From: Durusdinium trenchii
Taxonomy: Eukaryota > Sar > Dinophyceae > Suessiales > Symbiodiniaceae
DNA: 64,000 nt
Direction: 5' to 3'
Assembly (NCBI GenBank): GCA_963970005.1
Contig: CAXAMN010006668.1
Coordinates: 1,248,940 to 1,312,939 of the forward strand
The position numbers and the translations under genes were made by a program. Numbering within the stretch: the first letter of the stretch is position 1; the number at the start of each line of letters is the position of its first letter. Below the pieces are notes generated by a model, which was not told the DNA's origin, did no database searches, and worked only from the letters and a program-made list of their open reading frames with translations. Shown here in pieces: positions 55,013 to 64,000 of this stretch.

Positions 55013-56539
55013 TCGATTAAGACCTGACGGAATCCATGGAGCAGGCCGCATGTCCAGGAGTAGCCCGGGGCGTCAGGGCTTTTCTTCTTTTGCGCGCGCC
55101 TTTGTTCTGACGCTAGTTTGTGCACACGCACGTGCTTTCTTCAACAAACTATAGGCCTTGGCACCCCAGGTGTGTTTCAATGAGGTTTAGTTTGGTTCAT
55201 CGGTTGTCCCTCTTCACCTGGGTTTTTCCTTAAACAGGCGACCGACCGCGCATGTGTTTTTGCAACCTCCTTTGTGGGCAGGATGGAGGCCCAACGCTCG
55301 ATGACCAGGATTGAAGCCCACCTCACGACCGGGTCTTCCCCAGACTGTGCAGGGTTCTGGCCGGCAAAGAACAGTTTTGGGAGATTGTGCCGCAAGGCAA
55401 AGCCCAGCTCAGCAACAAACCTTATTTTTGAGAAGTTCACAAGCTGGTGATGATGATGATGCTCAGATGATGCACCACGCGTATGAAACGAGTACGCTTG
55501 CTCCAAGCCGACTGTTTTGGCGGGAAACCCTCATCACCTTTTTTTACGAACCTATAGATCCTATAGGGTTCTGGGAAGGCTCGAGAACTTGGCACGATAA
55601 ACAATTCGAGCAAGGGTAGAGGTCATGTTCAAACAACCGCAGTGTCATGCTAAAGGACTCAAGGTGTCAAGACCTGACGCGCACGGTCACTGAGACACCA
55701 CGATCTCAACAACATGCTTCTGGCAAGTTGCTGTTCCACATGCAATTTTCAAACAGGACACAGTATTTGATAGACCTGCGCTCGTTCAAAACCAGTTTTT
55801 TGCAAGAAAGAGTGTAGGAAGGCTAGTCAAGAAGCATGGCTGAGAAGCATGACGCCCTTCTCATGACCCTCCATATATATTGCGAGCAACTCTCTCTCTC
55901 TCTCTCTCACAAACTTATCCAGGAGAGGTAGAGCAAAAGTTTGTGGGAGCGTTGTTTGCGTCTCAATTTTGAATTGCACGACCCCGTCTTGGTCACGCAG
56001 CAACCACAAGGTCAACTTTCATTGAATTTGGAATTAAATTAACTCTGCAACGTGGTGCCAAATGTAACATAACGCCTGAATGGGCAACAATGTCGGCAGT
56101 GCACAGAGTATACCAAGATACCACTAAACATTGCCAAGCCGTGCCCAGGGCCATGTCAGTTGGTAGCAAAACCATTGTCCGTAATGATTGGACGGGGAGA
56201 GGGGAAAGATGCAGGAGCGCCTTGTTACTGATGACTGACTCTCCTGACTGACATTGGTTTGTTCTTACCACTTCGCTCCCTCTTTAAGAGGTTTGCGCTG
56301 AGAATGTCAGAGTTTCCCTCAGCCGGTGTGTCGACGCACTGCCTGGAAGTCAAAAATCACATTGGCAGCTCAATTTCTTTCCAATCTCGGCTTCTGAAAG
56401 TGGCCCCCCTCACTACATATTTATACAAAAACATCCACAATCAGCTTTTTACCTCAGTATCAACCTGTTCTTGATGTACTTATCAATTTACAGACCCTCT
56501 TGCGCTTGATTCTGCTCTCTCGGTTTCTCCGGGCCCCAG
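55013..56539. other. No supported gene
   Basis: A (CT)n tract lies at 55890-55908. The remainder shows no exon with clear borders. Confidence 0.5.
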
Positions 56540-56636
56540 GTGGGCACGGACTTCTCGTGGAAGGTCTGCGAACTGGTGCGCGTGGCCGGGCGCCGGCTGG
56601 CTTGCAGCCAGGATCGCTTGGTCCGGAGAAACGGAA
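56540..56636 (+). CDS. Candidate exon, possibly of the acyltransferase
   Basis: After GGGCCCCAG the frame reads Val-Gly-Thr-Asp-Phe-Ser-Trp-Lys-Val-Cys-Glu-Leu-Val-Arg-Val-Ala-Gly-Arg-Arg; possible donors are GTCCGG (56619) and GTTCCT (56637). The helix with paired arginines would suit the C-terminal half of the acyltransferase. A similar reading, Ile-Gly-Thr-Asp-Gly-Asn-Phe-Ser-Gln-Leu, recurs at about 63577. Confidence 0.4.
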
Positions 56637-57598
56637 GGGTTCCTGATTTGGACGCGGCCGGGCTCAACAAATGACCTACTTGCCAGAACTCAACAAAGAC
56701 ACCTTGGATGTGAGGATGTTTGATCTAGAGATTTGTTGGAAGTTCACCTGGGGGGTGGGTGATCTTTATCAGATTCATTGGGCGATTTTTGCCGGGGACG
56801 ACTTCCTCAGTGTTGGTATCATCCAGGACTTGAATACATGCACCCTTTACATAGGGTTTCACATACTCTTGTTTTGGCGAGTGAGTAGGCATCATTGGAC
56901 AAAACAAACTTGGCCTTACTTGTTTTCATATCAACTGATGTGCAGAAAAATGGTTGTGGCAGTTGGAGGCAGGGAAATTTGGGACAATTCTTGGCGGCGG
57001 CTGCCAAGCAAAAGTCTTGATGAAAAAACTGTCGGCACAGAATGTGAACCGCTGTCACGCCAGGAGATTGCATGGCTTTGCTGCATTTCCTGTGCCATGC
57101 TACGGCCACTTGGGCGATCACGTGCGAGTCCAGACCGGTGGAAATCGGTTCACCCTCACGATCGCCGTGGAAAATCGAGGTCCACCTAGCCCACGAGCCG
57201 TGTGGGGTTTGGGGCGTCCCACGTCCTCCTGGTGTTTGGGAACTTCGCTCGCGGAGCGACGCGGGAGCCCCCGCGGCTCGCGGGCAGTGCGGGCGCGGAA
57301 ACGGATGTGTGGAACACTGAGATTTGGGAGGAAAAACCATGGAGTTGAAACTGGTCTGGGTTTTACGGCAGAAATCTAGACTCCTGGGTGGGTGCAGGCA
57401 TTTTGCCCGGTTCCACCTAAGAGTTTGATTTGTCTCAGTTGGTTCCCGGTTCTTGTTTCATCCATCAACTGGTCAGAGAGAATTGTCTTGCTTGATCTCC
57501 TTCCATGTACACACCGAGAGGAAGGAATTCTAGTCCTAGTTGTTGGGGGTGCTCTTCCATGCCTCCTGTGGGGCCTCTCTTTCAAATAGCGCTTTTTC
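56637..57598. other. Probable introns with one possible exon
   Basis: Around 57063-57190 the + strand reads Gly-Asp-His-Val-Arg-Val-Gln-Thr-Gly-Gly-Asn-Arg-Phe-Thr-Leu-Thr-Ile-Ala-Val, a beta-strand-like segment, but its borders are unclear. Confidence 0.35.
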
Positions 57599-58195
57599 AT
57601 GGTCTTTGATCTTGTCAAAAGGGCCCTGCCGTCTCGGCATCGCGCCGCCGTAGAGCGAATTGCATTCACTGAGGTTTCGACCCGCAGATGGTGGGAATTG
57701 TTTCGGACACGTCCTAATTTCTTTTCTTCCCTCAGGCTCCTCCCCACGGAAAAGATGCTGAAGCTGATGCTGGTTCACAATGGAAGGCGGGCTCGACTGC
57801 GTGACCGGGATGCCCGAAAGGATGCCAAAACCAAGGACTGGGGGGGCGATTTAGGGTGAGTTTTCCGGTGAAAAAAGATGATGAACACATGTCTTGGGGT
57901 CAAACCTCAGACACCACGGAATTGAAGAGGATCTGGCCGCTTTAGGTGGTTTCGTTCACTGGACTGGATGACCTGGGGGTTTCGTTCCATTCCTACTTTG
58001 CACCGCCTGCGGCCTGTGTGGAAGAGTTTCAGCAAAACATCTTTGCGGAAGAGAGCTCTGGACAATGCGCATCAACACTGCGTCTGTCTGAGCGAGTCCC
58101 CGTCATTTCCAGGATGGGGAGAAAGAGATTCCTCGAAGGATGCAGCTTTTGATGGTTGGTTCCAGTCCAGTTTTGTTCCTCTAGCTACTGACTGA
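57599..58195 (+). CDS. Small basic protein, three exons with a 45-nt intron
   Basis: Exons 57599-57690, 57736-57855 and 57946-58195 join in phase to a 153-residue protein ending at TGA 58195. The first intron (57691-57735) is 45 nt, starts GTGGGA, has a CTAAT branch-like word and ends TTCCCTCAG; if retained it would also be read through without a stop. The second has a strong GTGAGT donor. The protein is strongly basic (Arg-Arg-Ala-Arg-Leu-Arg-Asp-Arg-Asp-Ala-Arg-Lys, later Ser-Leu-Arg-Lys-Arg-Ala) and Trp-rich in the middle. No domain is recognised. It may instead be the 3' portion of a longer gene. Confidence 0.48.
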
Positions 58196-58924
58196 CATGC
58201 AGCAATCATTTCTCCACATTTCTTCCAACTCTCCATCATATCGATAGTTTCAATAGTTGCAAGTTTCTTTTTTGCTCGACTCTCCATTGACCGCAAGGGT
58301 CCAAGGAACTGGCTCTTCTGCAGGAAGTTCGAACTGGGCTGTTCTCCATGTTTTCTTCATTTTGGAACCTGCCACAAGACCGGAATTCCTGGGTGGCTGC
58401 ACTAGAGCAGAATTTCTTGGTGTGCCCTCTTTAAGGCCAAGCCAACGATCCTCAAAGAACTACCTTTAGTGAACTCATTGGATCCAACAAGAAACTCTTT
58501 TCAGGCCACACATGCAGCTGTGGGCAGTTCCGGGGCATTCCGTGCGTTCTGGATCTTCTTCACGTCGTTGTAGGGGGTCTGCGACATCGGATGCTACAGC
58601 ATGGAGTAGAGGTCCACCATCTCGATAGTAGCCATATGATATGGTAGGAGCAGAAAAGGAATGCCCCGTGCTGCACAGAAAGGAGGACCCCACCCCTTAT
58701 GCGAGTGGTGATGTGGCAACCATAGAGTTACTTGTTGATTCTTCAAGCCTAGCACCTAGCACATCTTGGCACTTGCTCTTGACAAGTTGACCGCATCTGA
58801 GCTTCTCTTCACCTCCGTGTGATTGTTAACGGGAGGCAGGCACTGCTGTCCTCCTTTGCCTGCCCCTAGGCCCTGGAATCTTGGCTGACATTTCAATAGA
58901 GACAACGCCTTTTCAGCTTCAAGC
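58196..58924. other. Spacer with dispersed repeat upstream of the ankyrin gene
   Basis: Contains repeat copy B (58629-58776). No gene is seen. Confidence 0.55.
58629..58776 (+). repeat. Dispersed repeat, copy B
   Basis: About 150 bp alignable by eye to 46527-46660 with small indels, including an identical 25-bp core TTGTTGATTCTTCAAGCC/TAGCACC. It ends about 150 bp before the ankyrin gene ATG. Confidence 0.85.
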
Positions 58925-59775
58925 ATGCAAGTTATAGCAGTGTCTGGCACAACAGTGGCTGAGCTTCATGAGGATGAGGTCCGTTCCATGGTGGAACTTG
59001 GACATTGCATTAGGGACCTGAAGCGGTTCCTTGCAGATCGGATTGGATATTCAAGGTTTCGGCAAAGACTCTTCAGCAGCGAAACTGAAGAGCTGGATGA
59101 CGACAGTTGTTTAAGGCCGCTGCCAAGTGTACGACTGGTCATTCTGAACTTTTGTGCTTCTGATGATGTGGCAGAAGAGGCACTCTTTCGTGCGTGTGAG
59201 GACAATAATGTTGGCAAAANNNNNNNNNNTGTTGGAAGCTGGAGCTGACAAAGATGCAGCAGATGGCGCTGGGAGAACAGCTTTGCAGATTGCAGCCAGG
59301 GACGGCCACGTAGAAGTTGTGCGCATGTTGCTGGCAGAAGGAGTTGCCAATTATGCATACGCTTTATATTTTGCAGCTAGGAATGGCCACTTAGAAGTTG
59401 TGCGCATGTTGCTGAAAGCAGGAGCTGTCAAAGATGCAACGGCTCCATTGGCTTTCTATTGGGCAGCTGAGAATGGCCAGAGAGAAATTGCGCGCATCTT
59501 GCTTAAAGCAGGATTTGTATGTTGCAGCTAAGAATGGCAACTTAGAAATTGTGCGCTTGTTGCTGGAAGCAGCAGCTGACAAAGGTGCACCAACTGAAGC
59601 TGCGGCAGGGGCTTTGCGTGTTGCAGCTGAGAATGGCCGCTTAGAAGTTGTTGGCCTGTTGCTTGAAGCAGGAGCTGGCAAAGACGCAGCAGTAAAGGGA
59701 GGCGCAACCGCATTGTCAATTGCAGCCGAGAATGGCCATGTAGATGCGCCAACAAAGAGAAGAAGGAGAGCTTAG
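58925..59775 (+). CDS. Ubiquitin-like plus ankyrin-repeat protein, frame-disrupted
   Basis: From ATG 58925 the first 80 residues look like a ubiquitin-like domain (Ile-Arg-Asp-Leu-Lys-Arg-Phe-Leu-Ala, Phe-Arg-Gln-Arg-Leu-Phe, Leu-Val-Ile-Leu-Asn-Phe), the common N-terminus of dinoflagellate ankyrin proteins. After a 10-N gap (59220-59229) about six ankyrin repeats follow (Leu-Glu-Ala-Gly-Ala-Asp-Lys-Asp-Ala; Asn-Gly-His-Leu-Glu-Val-Val-Arg-Met-Leu-Leu). The frame changes at the gap and again near 59512, where Leu-Leu-Lys-Ala-Gly is followed by out-of-frame Leu-Tyr-Val-Ala-Ala-Lys-Asn-Gly, so about 8-12 residues of one repeat are missing. Repeats continue to TAG at 59775 and degrade into Arg-Arg-Arg-Arg-Ala. 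Ankyrin repeats bind partner proteins; no partner can be named. It is either a pseudogene or an assembly-damaged gene. Confidence 0.75.
59220..59229. other. Assembly gap (10 N)
   Basis: Gap within the ankyrin gene, near the start of the repeat domain, where near-identical repeats may have collapsed. Confidence 0.98.
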
Positions 59776-61319
59776 AAAGGGCACGAGCAAGTTGTGCACT
59801 TGTTGCCTGCGGCTGGTGCTGACAAAGAATGATCCCCTTGCTCGAAGTTTCAGCCAGTTCATGCAGCTCGGATTTTGTGCAGGCCAAAAAGACACGACCA
59901 ACAAAGATGAACTTTCGCAACTCCAACTAGAGTCCAAGTTCAATTTCACTACGTATTTTTGGATACAACTACTCCAAAATGTCACAGCTACAACCCCAAG
60001 GAACTAAGCTGCGAGCTTTCCAGGTGGGTTTATTGTTCCACCCGACCGACCGCGGAACGCGAGGAACTTGGGGTGCGGGTCTTGCGAGTGTGGGCTGCGG
60101 ATCTTGCCAAATGGATGTAGATGACTGAAAGCTTCCTTCTATATACAGTTGTTTTTTCTTTTTTAGAGACTTGACACGGTAAGAATGATGAAGAACACCA
60201 TTTCAACCATTTCAATGACTGAGATGGCACAGAATGAATGAGATTCACATGGCAGAACTCTTTTTGAACCATCTCACTGGAGTGGCATGTTGAATTGGGG
60301 TCATGACGACCTGTTTACCATGTACAACTCAGACAATCGGAAGATGCGTGTTCTGTATTCCTTTTGTCTTCCGTGCATTGCGTGGTCCAACGGCCCGATG
60401 CGTTCCACGTCGCCAATGCAGACGGTCATCGTCGGACCGACCCTGGGCTGTGCCGGGGTTTGACCCCCTCCCATTGGTCCATTCGAATGGATGGTGCGGT
60501 TCACCAAAGACCTGCCCAGGATTCAAACAGGTCGAACACCGGTAGTGGAAGAGTCAAGTAAGGAGCCACATTTTGTGGCGATGGTTTCCCTTATGGTGGG
60601 GTGTTCTGGACTTCTGGCGGATGCTGGGGGGGGGCGCATCCCGTTCCCTCGTGAGCTGTTTGTTCACGACAGGAAACTCCCAATCTCCAACTTGGTAGGA
60701 CCACATGCGGTGAACAAGTTTCGAGTCCAAGTCGCCGTCACCTCGGTTCGGTTCGGTTTTTCTTTTGGGTGGGGATCCTTCGCTATCGCCAGCCGATGCA
60801 GGCTGGGCGACGCGGAAGGAGCCGCCGCTGGGCCGGACATCTGCGGTGGGTGGGATCTGCCTGCCTGAGAGGACAAGATGGGATGATGGGTGGCATATTT
60901 TTGTTTTTGCAACTTTCATGTTAGTGACTTGGAGGGTAGTGATTTCTGACTCAATTTGGGTATTGGTTCCTGCCAACCATCATCATAGACTGGAAGTGTG
61001 GCTGGGTCGGACCAAGCTTTGCAATTGTTTGTTCACCAAGTGTACATGGCACTCATCTACATCTTTGGCGAAGGAAACTCCAGTCCCTACAAAGGTGTTT
61101 AGTTAGCCCTATTGAGGTACCCCCCAAAAGAATATTTGGTACTTGTCTGCCCCACAAGCTCTCAAGGTTCTCGGCGTGTAGTTCCACGCCTGTGCGGGGC
61201 GACCTTTCATTGTTATGTAGCAAGAAAGTATCCACCACAGGTTGCTGTGAGCTGAGATTGGAGCATGTTAGCTGGATCTCCAGAATTTTCCTCAGTTTTG
61301 ATTATTTTCACATTTGAAG
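59776..61319. other. No supported gene
   Basis: Just after the stop (59776-59830) weak ankyrin-like traces continue (Val-Val-His-Leu-Leu-Pro-Ala-Ala-Gly-Ala-Asp-Lys-Glu in a shifted frame), so the repeat region once extended further. The rest, including a GC-rich patch at 60790-60870, has no exon I can defend. Confidence 0.45.
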
Positions 61320-61466
61320 GTTGCCGCGATTCGGTCAGGTCGCCTGCGTTTCCAACTATGTGATGCTGAAGATTCCCTGCCTGGATCGGGGGAACACGCC
61401 GGTGGCGGACATTTGCAGCCGTGTGAAGTATGTGCGGAATGCCCAGTGCGGGGCCGGTTTTGCCAG
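61320..61466 (+). CDS. Candidate exon, acyltransferase C-terminal-like
   Basis: After CATTTGAAG the frame reads Phe-Gly-Gln-Val-Ala-Cys-Val-Ser-Asn-Tyr-Val-Met-Leu-Lys-Ile-Pro, then Thr-Pro-Val-Ala-Asp-Ile-Cys-Ser-Arg-Val, ending at a GTTTCG donor. An Asn-Tyr or Asn-x strand followed by 'PV.DI..RV' resembles the C-terminal half of wax-ester-synthase/condensation folds. If it belongs to the 51-52 kb gene, the ankyrin gene lies in one of its introns. Confidence 0.42.
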
Positions 61467-63003
61467 GTTTCGGACCGGGCCTTGGAGTTGCGCTTTTGGG
61501 CAAACTTGAACGGGCACTACAATGAAGCTTATCCCCAGTGAGCTGGGATACTTCATGGATACTTGATGGAGCTAGTCTCAAACCAGGTTCCTGGATCAAG
61601 AGCGGCAATCATCTCCCCCGAACAGGCCCAGTCTGGAAGGAGCTTTCCGGCCAAGACTTCGGGGGTTGGGCTGTTGTTGCCCGAACCCCGAACCAACGGC
61701 CAACCAAGTGACAGGGTCCAAAAGGATACGGCTCCAAGACGGGATGAGTTACGGCCATGGCACACCCAACTGGAGGGTGACCAGTGGGGAGACATGTTAA
61801 GCAACAAGTCTAATTAAGGGAAGACCTGTCAAGATAGACATGTTCAGGGCATCAAACGACCAACATCTAGTTCGGGATCCGAAAGGGGATGTGGAGCAAC
61901 GCATTCTTTTTAGACATGAGTGGTCAGCTCTCGGTGGGACACACAAGTGCCACCCCCCAAAAAGAACCCCCAACTTGGTGATTTGCGACGCCGGCCAGGC
62001 AGTTTCACATGGGCAGTTCTGCCGTCCAAGCACTTGTGAGCAGGCGCATGCCACTTTGGCTGGGAAGGTGTTGCCACTTTCCATGTAAATTGGGGTGTGG
62101 TGGTGGTGGTGATGGTGATGGTGATGGTGGTGGTGGTGGTGGTGGTGGTGGTGGTGGTGGTGGTGGTGGTGGTGTGAAACCGTGGACTCTGGGTGGGAAG
62201 AAGGGGGCTGGGGTGGCTTTCCAGAAGTGGGTGGCACTGGCACTTTGTGACTCCAGGAACTCACCAGTCGCTGGTCGTGGCCAAACCAAGCCGCGGTGGT
62301 GCCGCGGCTTCCGCGGATCATGCCGATTCCAAACCAAGATTTGGTACAGCTGCACAACAAGGTTTGCACAACAAAGTTCCATGATTTTTTTCTTTTTGGT
62401 TTCGCCGATGAGTTTTCCACCAAAAAGATAAGGAACATAAGAATGTGAGGGTTCTCTTAAGAAGGCTCCCTGTCTCTTAAAAGGGCCATATATGTTGTTC
62501 TTTTTCTTGCATCCTGTCACGAAGGATCCGACCACCACCACACGGACCATTCCGACCACCACGTGTGGGTGCAAGGAATCCACATGCAGATGCCACGAAG
62601 AAGGTGCCAACATGCAGATCCCATGAAGGAATGCATGGCAAAGCCCATCTCTACAGCAAAATTGTTGCGGCCTTATTTTCCAGGAACCCTTAAACCGCCC
62701 CCGTTCATGTTCCTTTCTTTTCTTTAACTTCTATATGTGTTGTAGCAGGTCCTGCGCATGGCTCGCCCAAAGTTCTTTTGAGGTTGAGACCAGCGGCATT
62801 TCATCGACACCCCTCAAGACTTGATCATACCCGCGCCTCCGATCGGTCAGACTCGGTGAGGACATTCACATCGGTCACTGCATGTCCAATCCGTTTTGCG
62901 CCACTCCGTCGACTCCGAGGTCTAACGTTGGACCGTTCGCACGAACGTTGGTTCCCCCCCCTTCGCTGAGCCATCCACAAACCATGAACATCACCGACCA
63001 AAG
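61467..63003. other. Probable intron with GGT microsatellite
   Basis: A (GGT)n tract with a few GAT steps occupies 62096-62174 and yields artificial polyglycine, polyhistidine and polyproline frames. Nothing else can be called. Confidence 0.55.
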
Positions 63004-63102
63004 CCGACGTGGTTTTCCTCCAAGGCCCGGATCAACATCGGCGGCATGGCGCGCCCGTCGAGCGTCCAGCCCGGCTCGACAGGGTCTCGTGATAGTTGGA
63101 AG
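63004..63102 (+). CDS. Candidate exon, acyltransferase C-terminal-like
   Basis: Exactly 33 codons between GACCAAAG and a GTGTGA donor, phase 0 at both ends. It reads Pro-Thr-Trp-Phe-Ser-Ser-Lys-Ala-Arg-Ile-Asn-Ile-Gly-Gly-Met-Ala-Arg-Pro. A Trp-Ser then Gly near Pro pattern resembles the late strand region of HxxxDG acyltransferases. A second frame is open here, so confidence is limited. Confidence 0.33.
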
Positions 63103-64000
63103 GTGTGAAGGAATACAAACCGATTAAACTGATCATGAATCATCATGAATTTGTTTTCAGTATCTATTAGTCATGAGAATGTACCCGAGTCCACCAAAAT
63201 GGCAGTGAACATTTAGTCCAAGTGGTATAGTTCTTTATTCCTTATGTATTTGTAGCCTATATTATCCTATATTGAATCACAATCTTCGTGGCCCCGGGCT
63301 TTTTTCAGCATACTGTAGATTGCACAAATTCCACCCTCCGCCTGAAACTATAGGTTCCCTCTCTTCCTCAACACACCATAAACAAGTTGGCTGAAGCTTG
63401 CAAAAGCGATAGCCTTGTTGTTCATGTCCTCAGCGCTGATCCAGCGGTTTTTGCCAGACCCTCGCACACACACAATCCTCTTTTGGCACAGCAGATTCTT
63501 TGCTTGGAAGGTGTCCCTTCTTTCCCATCTTTTTCCAATCCCTGGTCCTTTCTCCGATCCGCGTGGCCGGGCGGCGCAGATTGGCACGGACGGGAACTTC
63601 TCGCAGCTCTTCAGAACTGCTCGGGGGAGGCGCGGAGCACGAACGTAGTCGGCGGTGGAGAGAGAGGGAGAGGTTCCCAATCGGCGCAGCAACGATATAG
63701 GTCCTTTTTAGGCCGTGGTCTGGGCAGGAGTGGTTATAGTGGGGGATTACACACATTGAGGAAGGATGGATGTTTGAGAGTTTGTCCAAGGGCAGGTGGT
63801 TTAAATCCATGATCAGTTCTGATCGTTGAAGACCCCACAGTAAAAACTTCGGGGTTAAGCTTCACTCCATCAACCTATGAGCTTCGACTGGGATGAAGCC
63901 ATGACCTTTGATGCACATTCTATGATGGGGTGAATCAATGGAGTCTTGAAAGAGTTGGAGGACGCCGGCACCGTTGATCATCTGAGATCATTTGAGTTTG
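63103..64000. other. No firmly supported gene
   Basis: A GC-rich patch at 63550-63660 reads Ile-Gly-Thr-Asp-Gly-Asn-Phe-Ser-Gln-Leu-Phe-Arg after GGCGCAG, echoing the exon at 56540. It may be a further exon or a duplicated exon fragment. Confidence 0.35.

Noticed and set aside
61797-62438. Long reverse-strand frame with a polyhistidine run
   Set aside because: It is produced by the (GGT)n microsatellite at 62096-62174; the flanking residues have no protein-like pattern.
1-64000. tRNA, rRNA and reverse-transcriptase genes
   Set aside because: I looked for tRNA T-arm words, rRNA-like blocks and the RT YxDD region in the readings and saw none; a covariance-model and RT-profile search would be needed to exclude them.

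Overview
This window reads as nuclear genome sequence from a dinoflagellate, most likely a member of the Symbiodiniaceae. The evidence is low gene density, short exons rather richer in G+C than the AT-rich stretches around them, 3' splice sites of the form AG|G, several GC-AG introns next to ordinary GT-AG ones, abundant simple repeats and satellites, and recognisable families (ubiquitin-like plus ankyrin proteins, a DGMDQ/GHTH transposase-like protein, intron-rich cytosine methyltransferase exons). I saw no bacterial operons, rRNA, tRNA or CRISPR. Three runs of ten Ns are assembly gaps (2733-2742, 45443-45452, 59220-59229).

Layout. From 1 to about 18.9 kb the coding segments I can support lie on the + strand: a gene fragment interrupted by a satellite-filled GC-AG intron (2556-3487), a two-exon DUF1275/YoaK-type membrane protein (4362-5397), and isolated exons at 1.1, 4.0, 6.0, 8.5, 9.5, 10.5, 13.2 and 14.3 kb. 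From 33.77 kb down to 18.97 kb everything lies on the - strand: a transposase-like gene (33766-29537), a C5 cytosine methyltransferase with all main motifs (28734-26809), and a long intron-rich gene of unknown function (26580-18971). From about 34 kb to the end coding goes back to the + strand: an intronless protein with two GFA/CENP-V zinc domains (34960-35961), a multi-exon unknown gene (38311-40004), a 52/53-bp repeat field that passes into a 1.26-kb satellite of 13-bp units (44.1-46.0 kb), a small secreted cysteine-rich protein (47760-48221), dispersed exons of an HxxxDG acyltransferase-like protein (50.9-52.5 kb, probably also 43.1, 54.9, 56.5, 61.3 and 63.0 kb), a small three-exon gene (57599-58195) and an ankyrin gene (58925-59775).

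The window therefore holds same-strand blocks with a divergent switch at about 33.8-34.4 kb and a convergent one between about 17 and 19 kb. Most exon calls come from reading frame, splice phase and splice-site match by eye, without transcripts or database searches. Where phase closes across several introns (DUF1275, methyltransferase, the 38-40 kb gene, the HxxxDG core, the 57.6-kb gene) the models are strong. Single exons are weaker and are scored accordingly.
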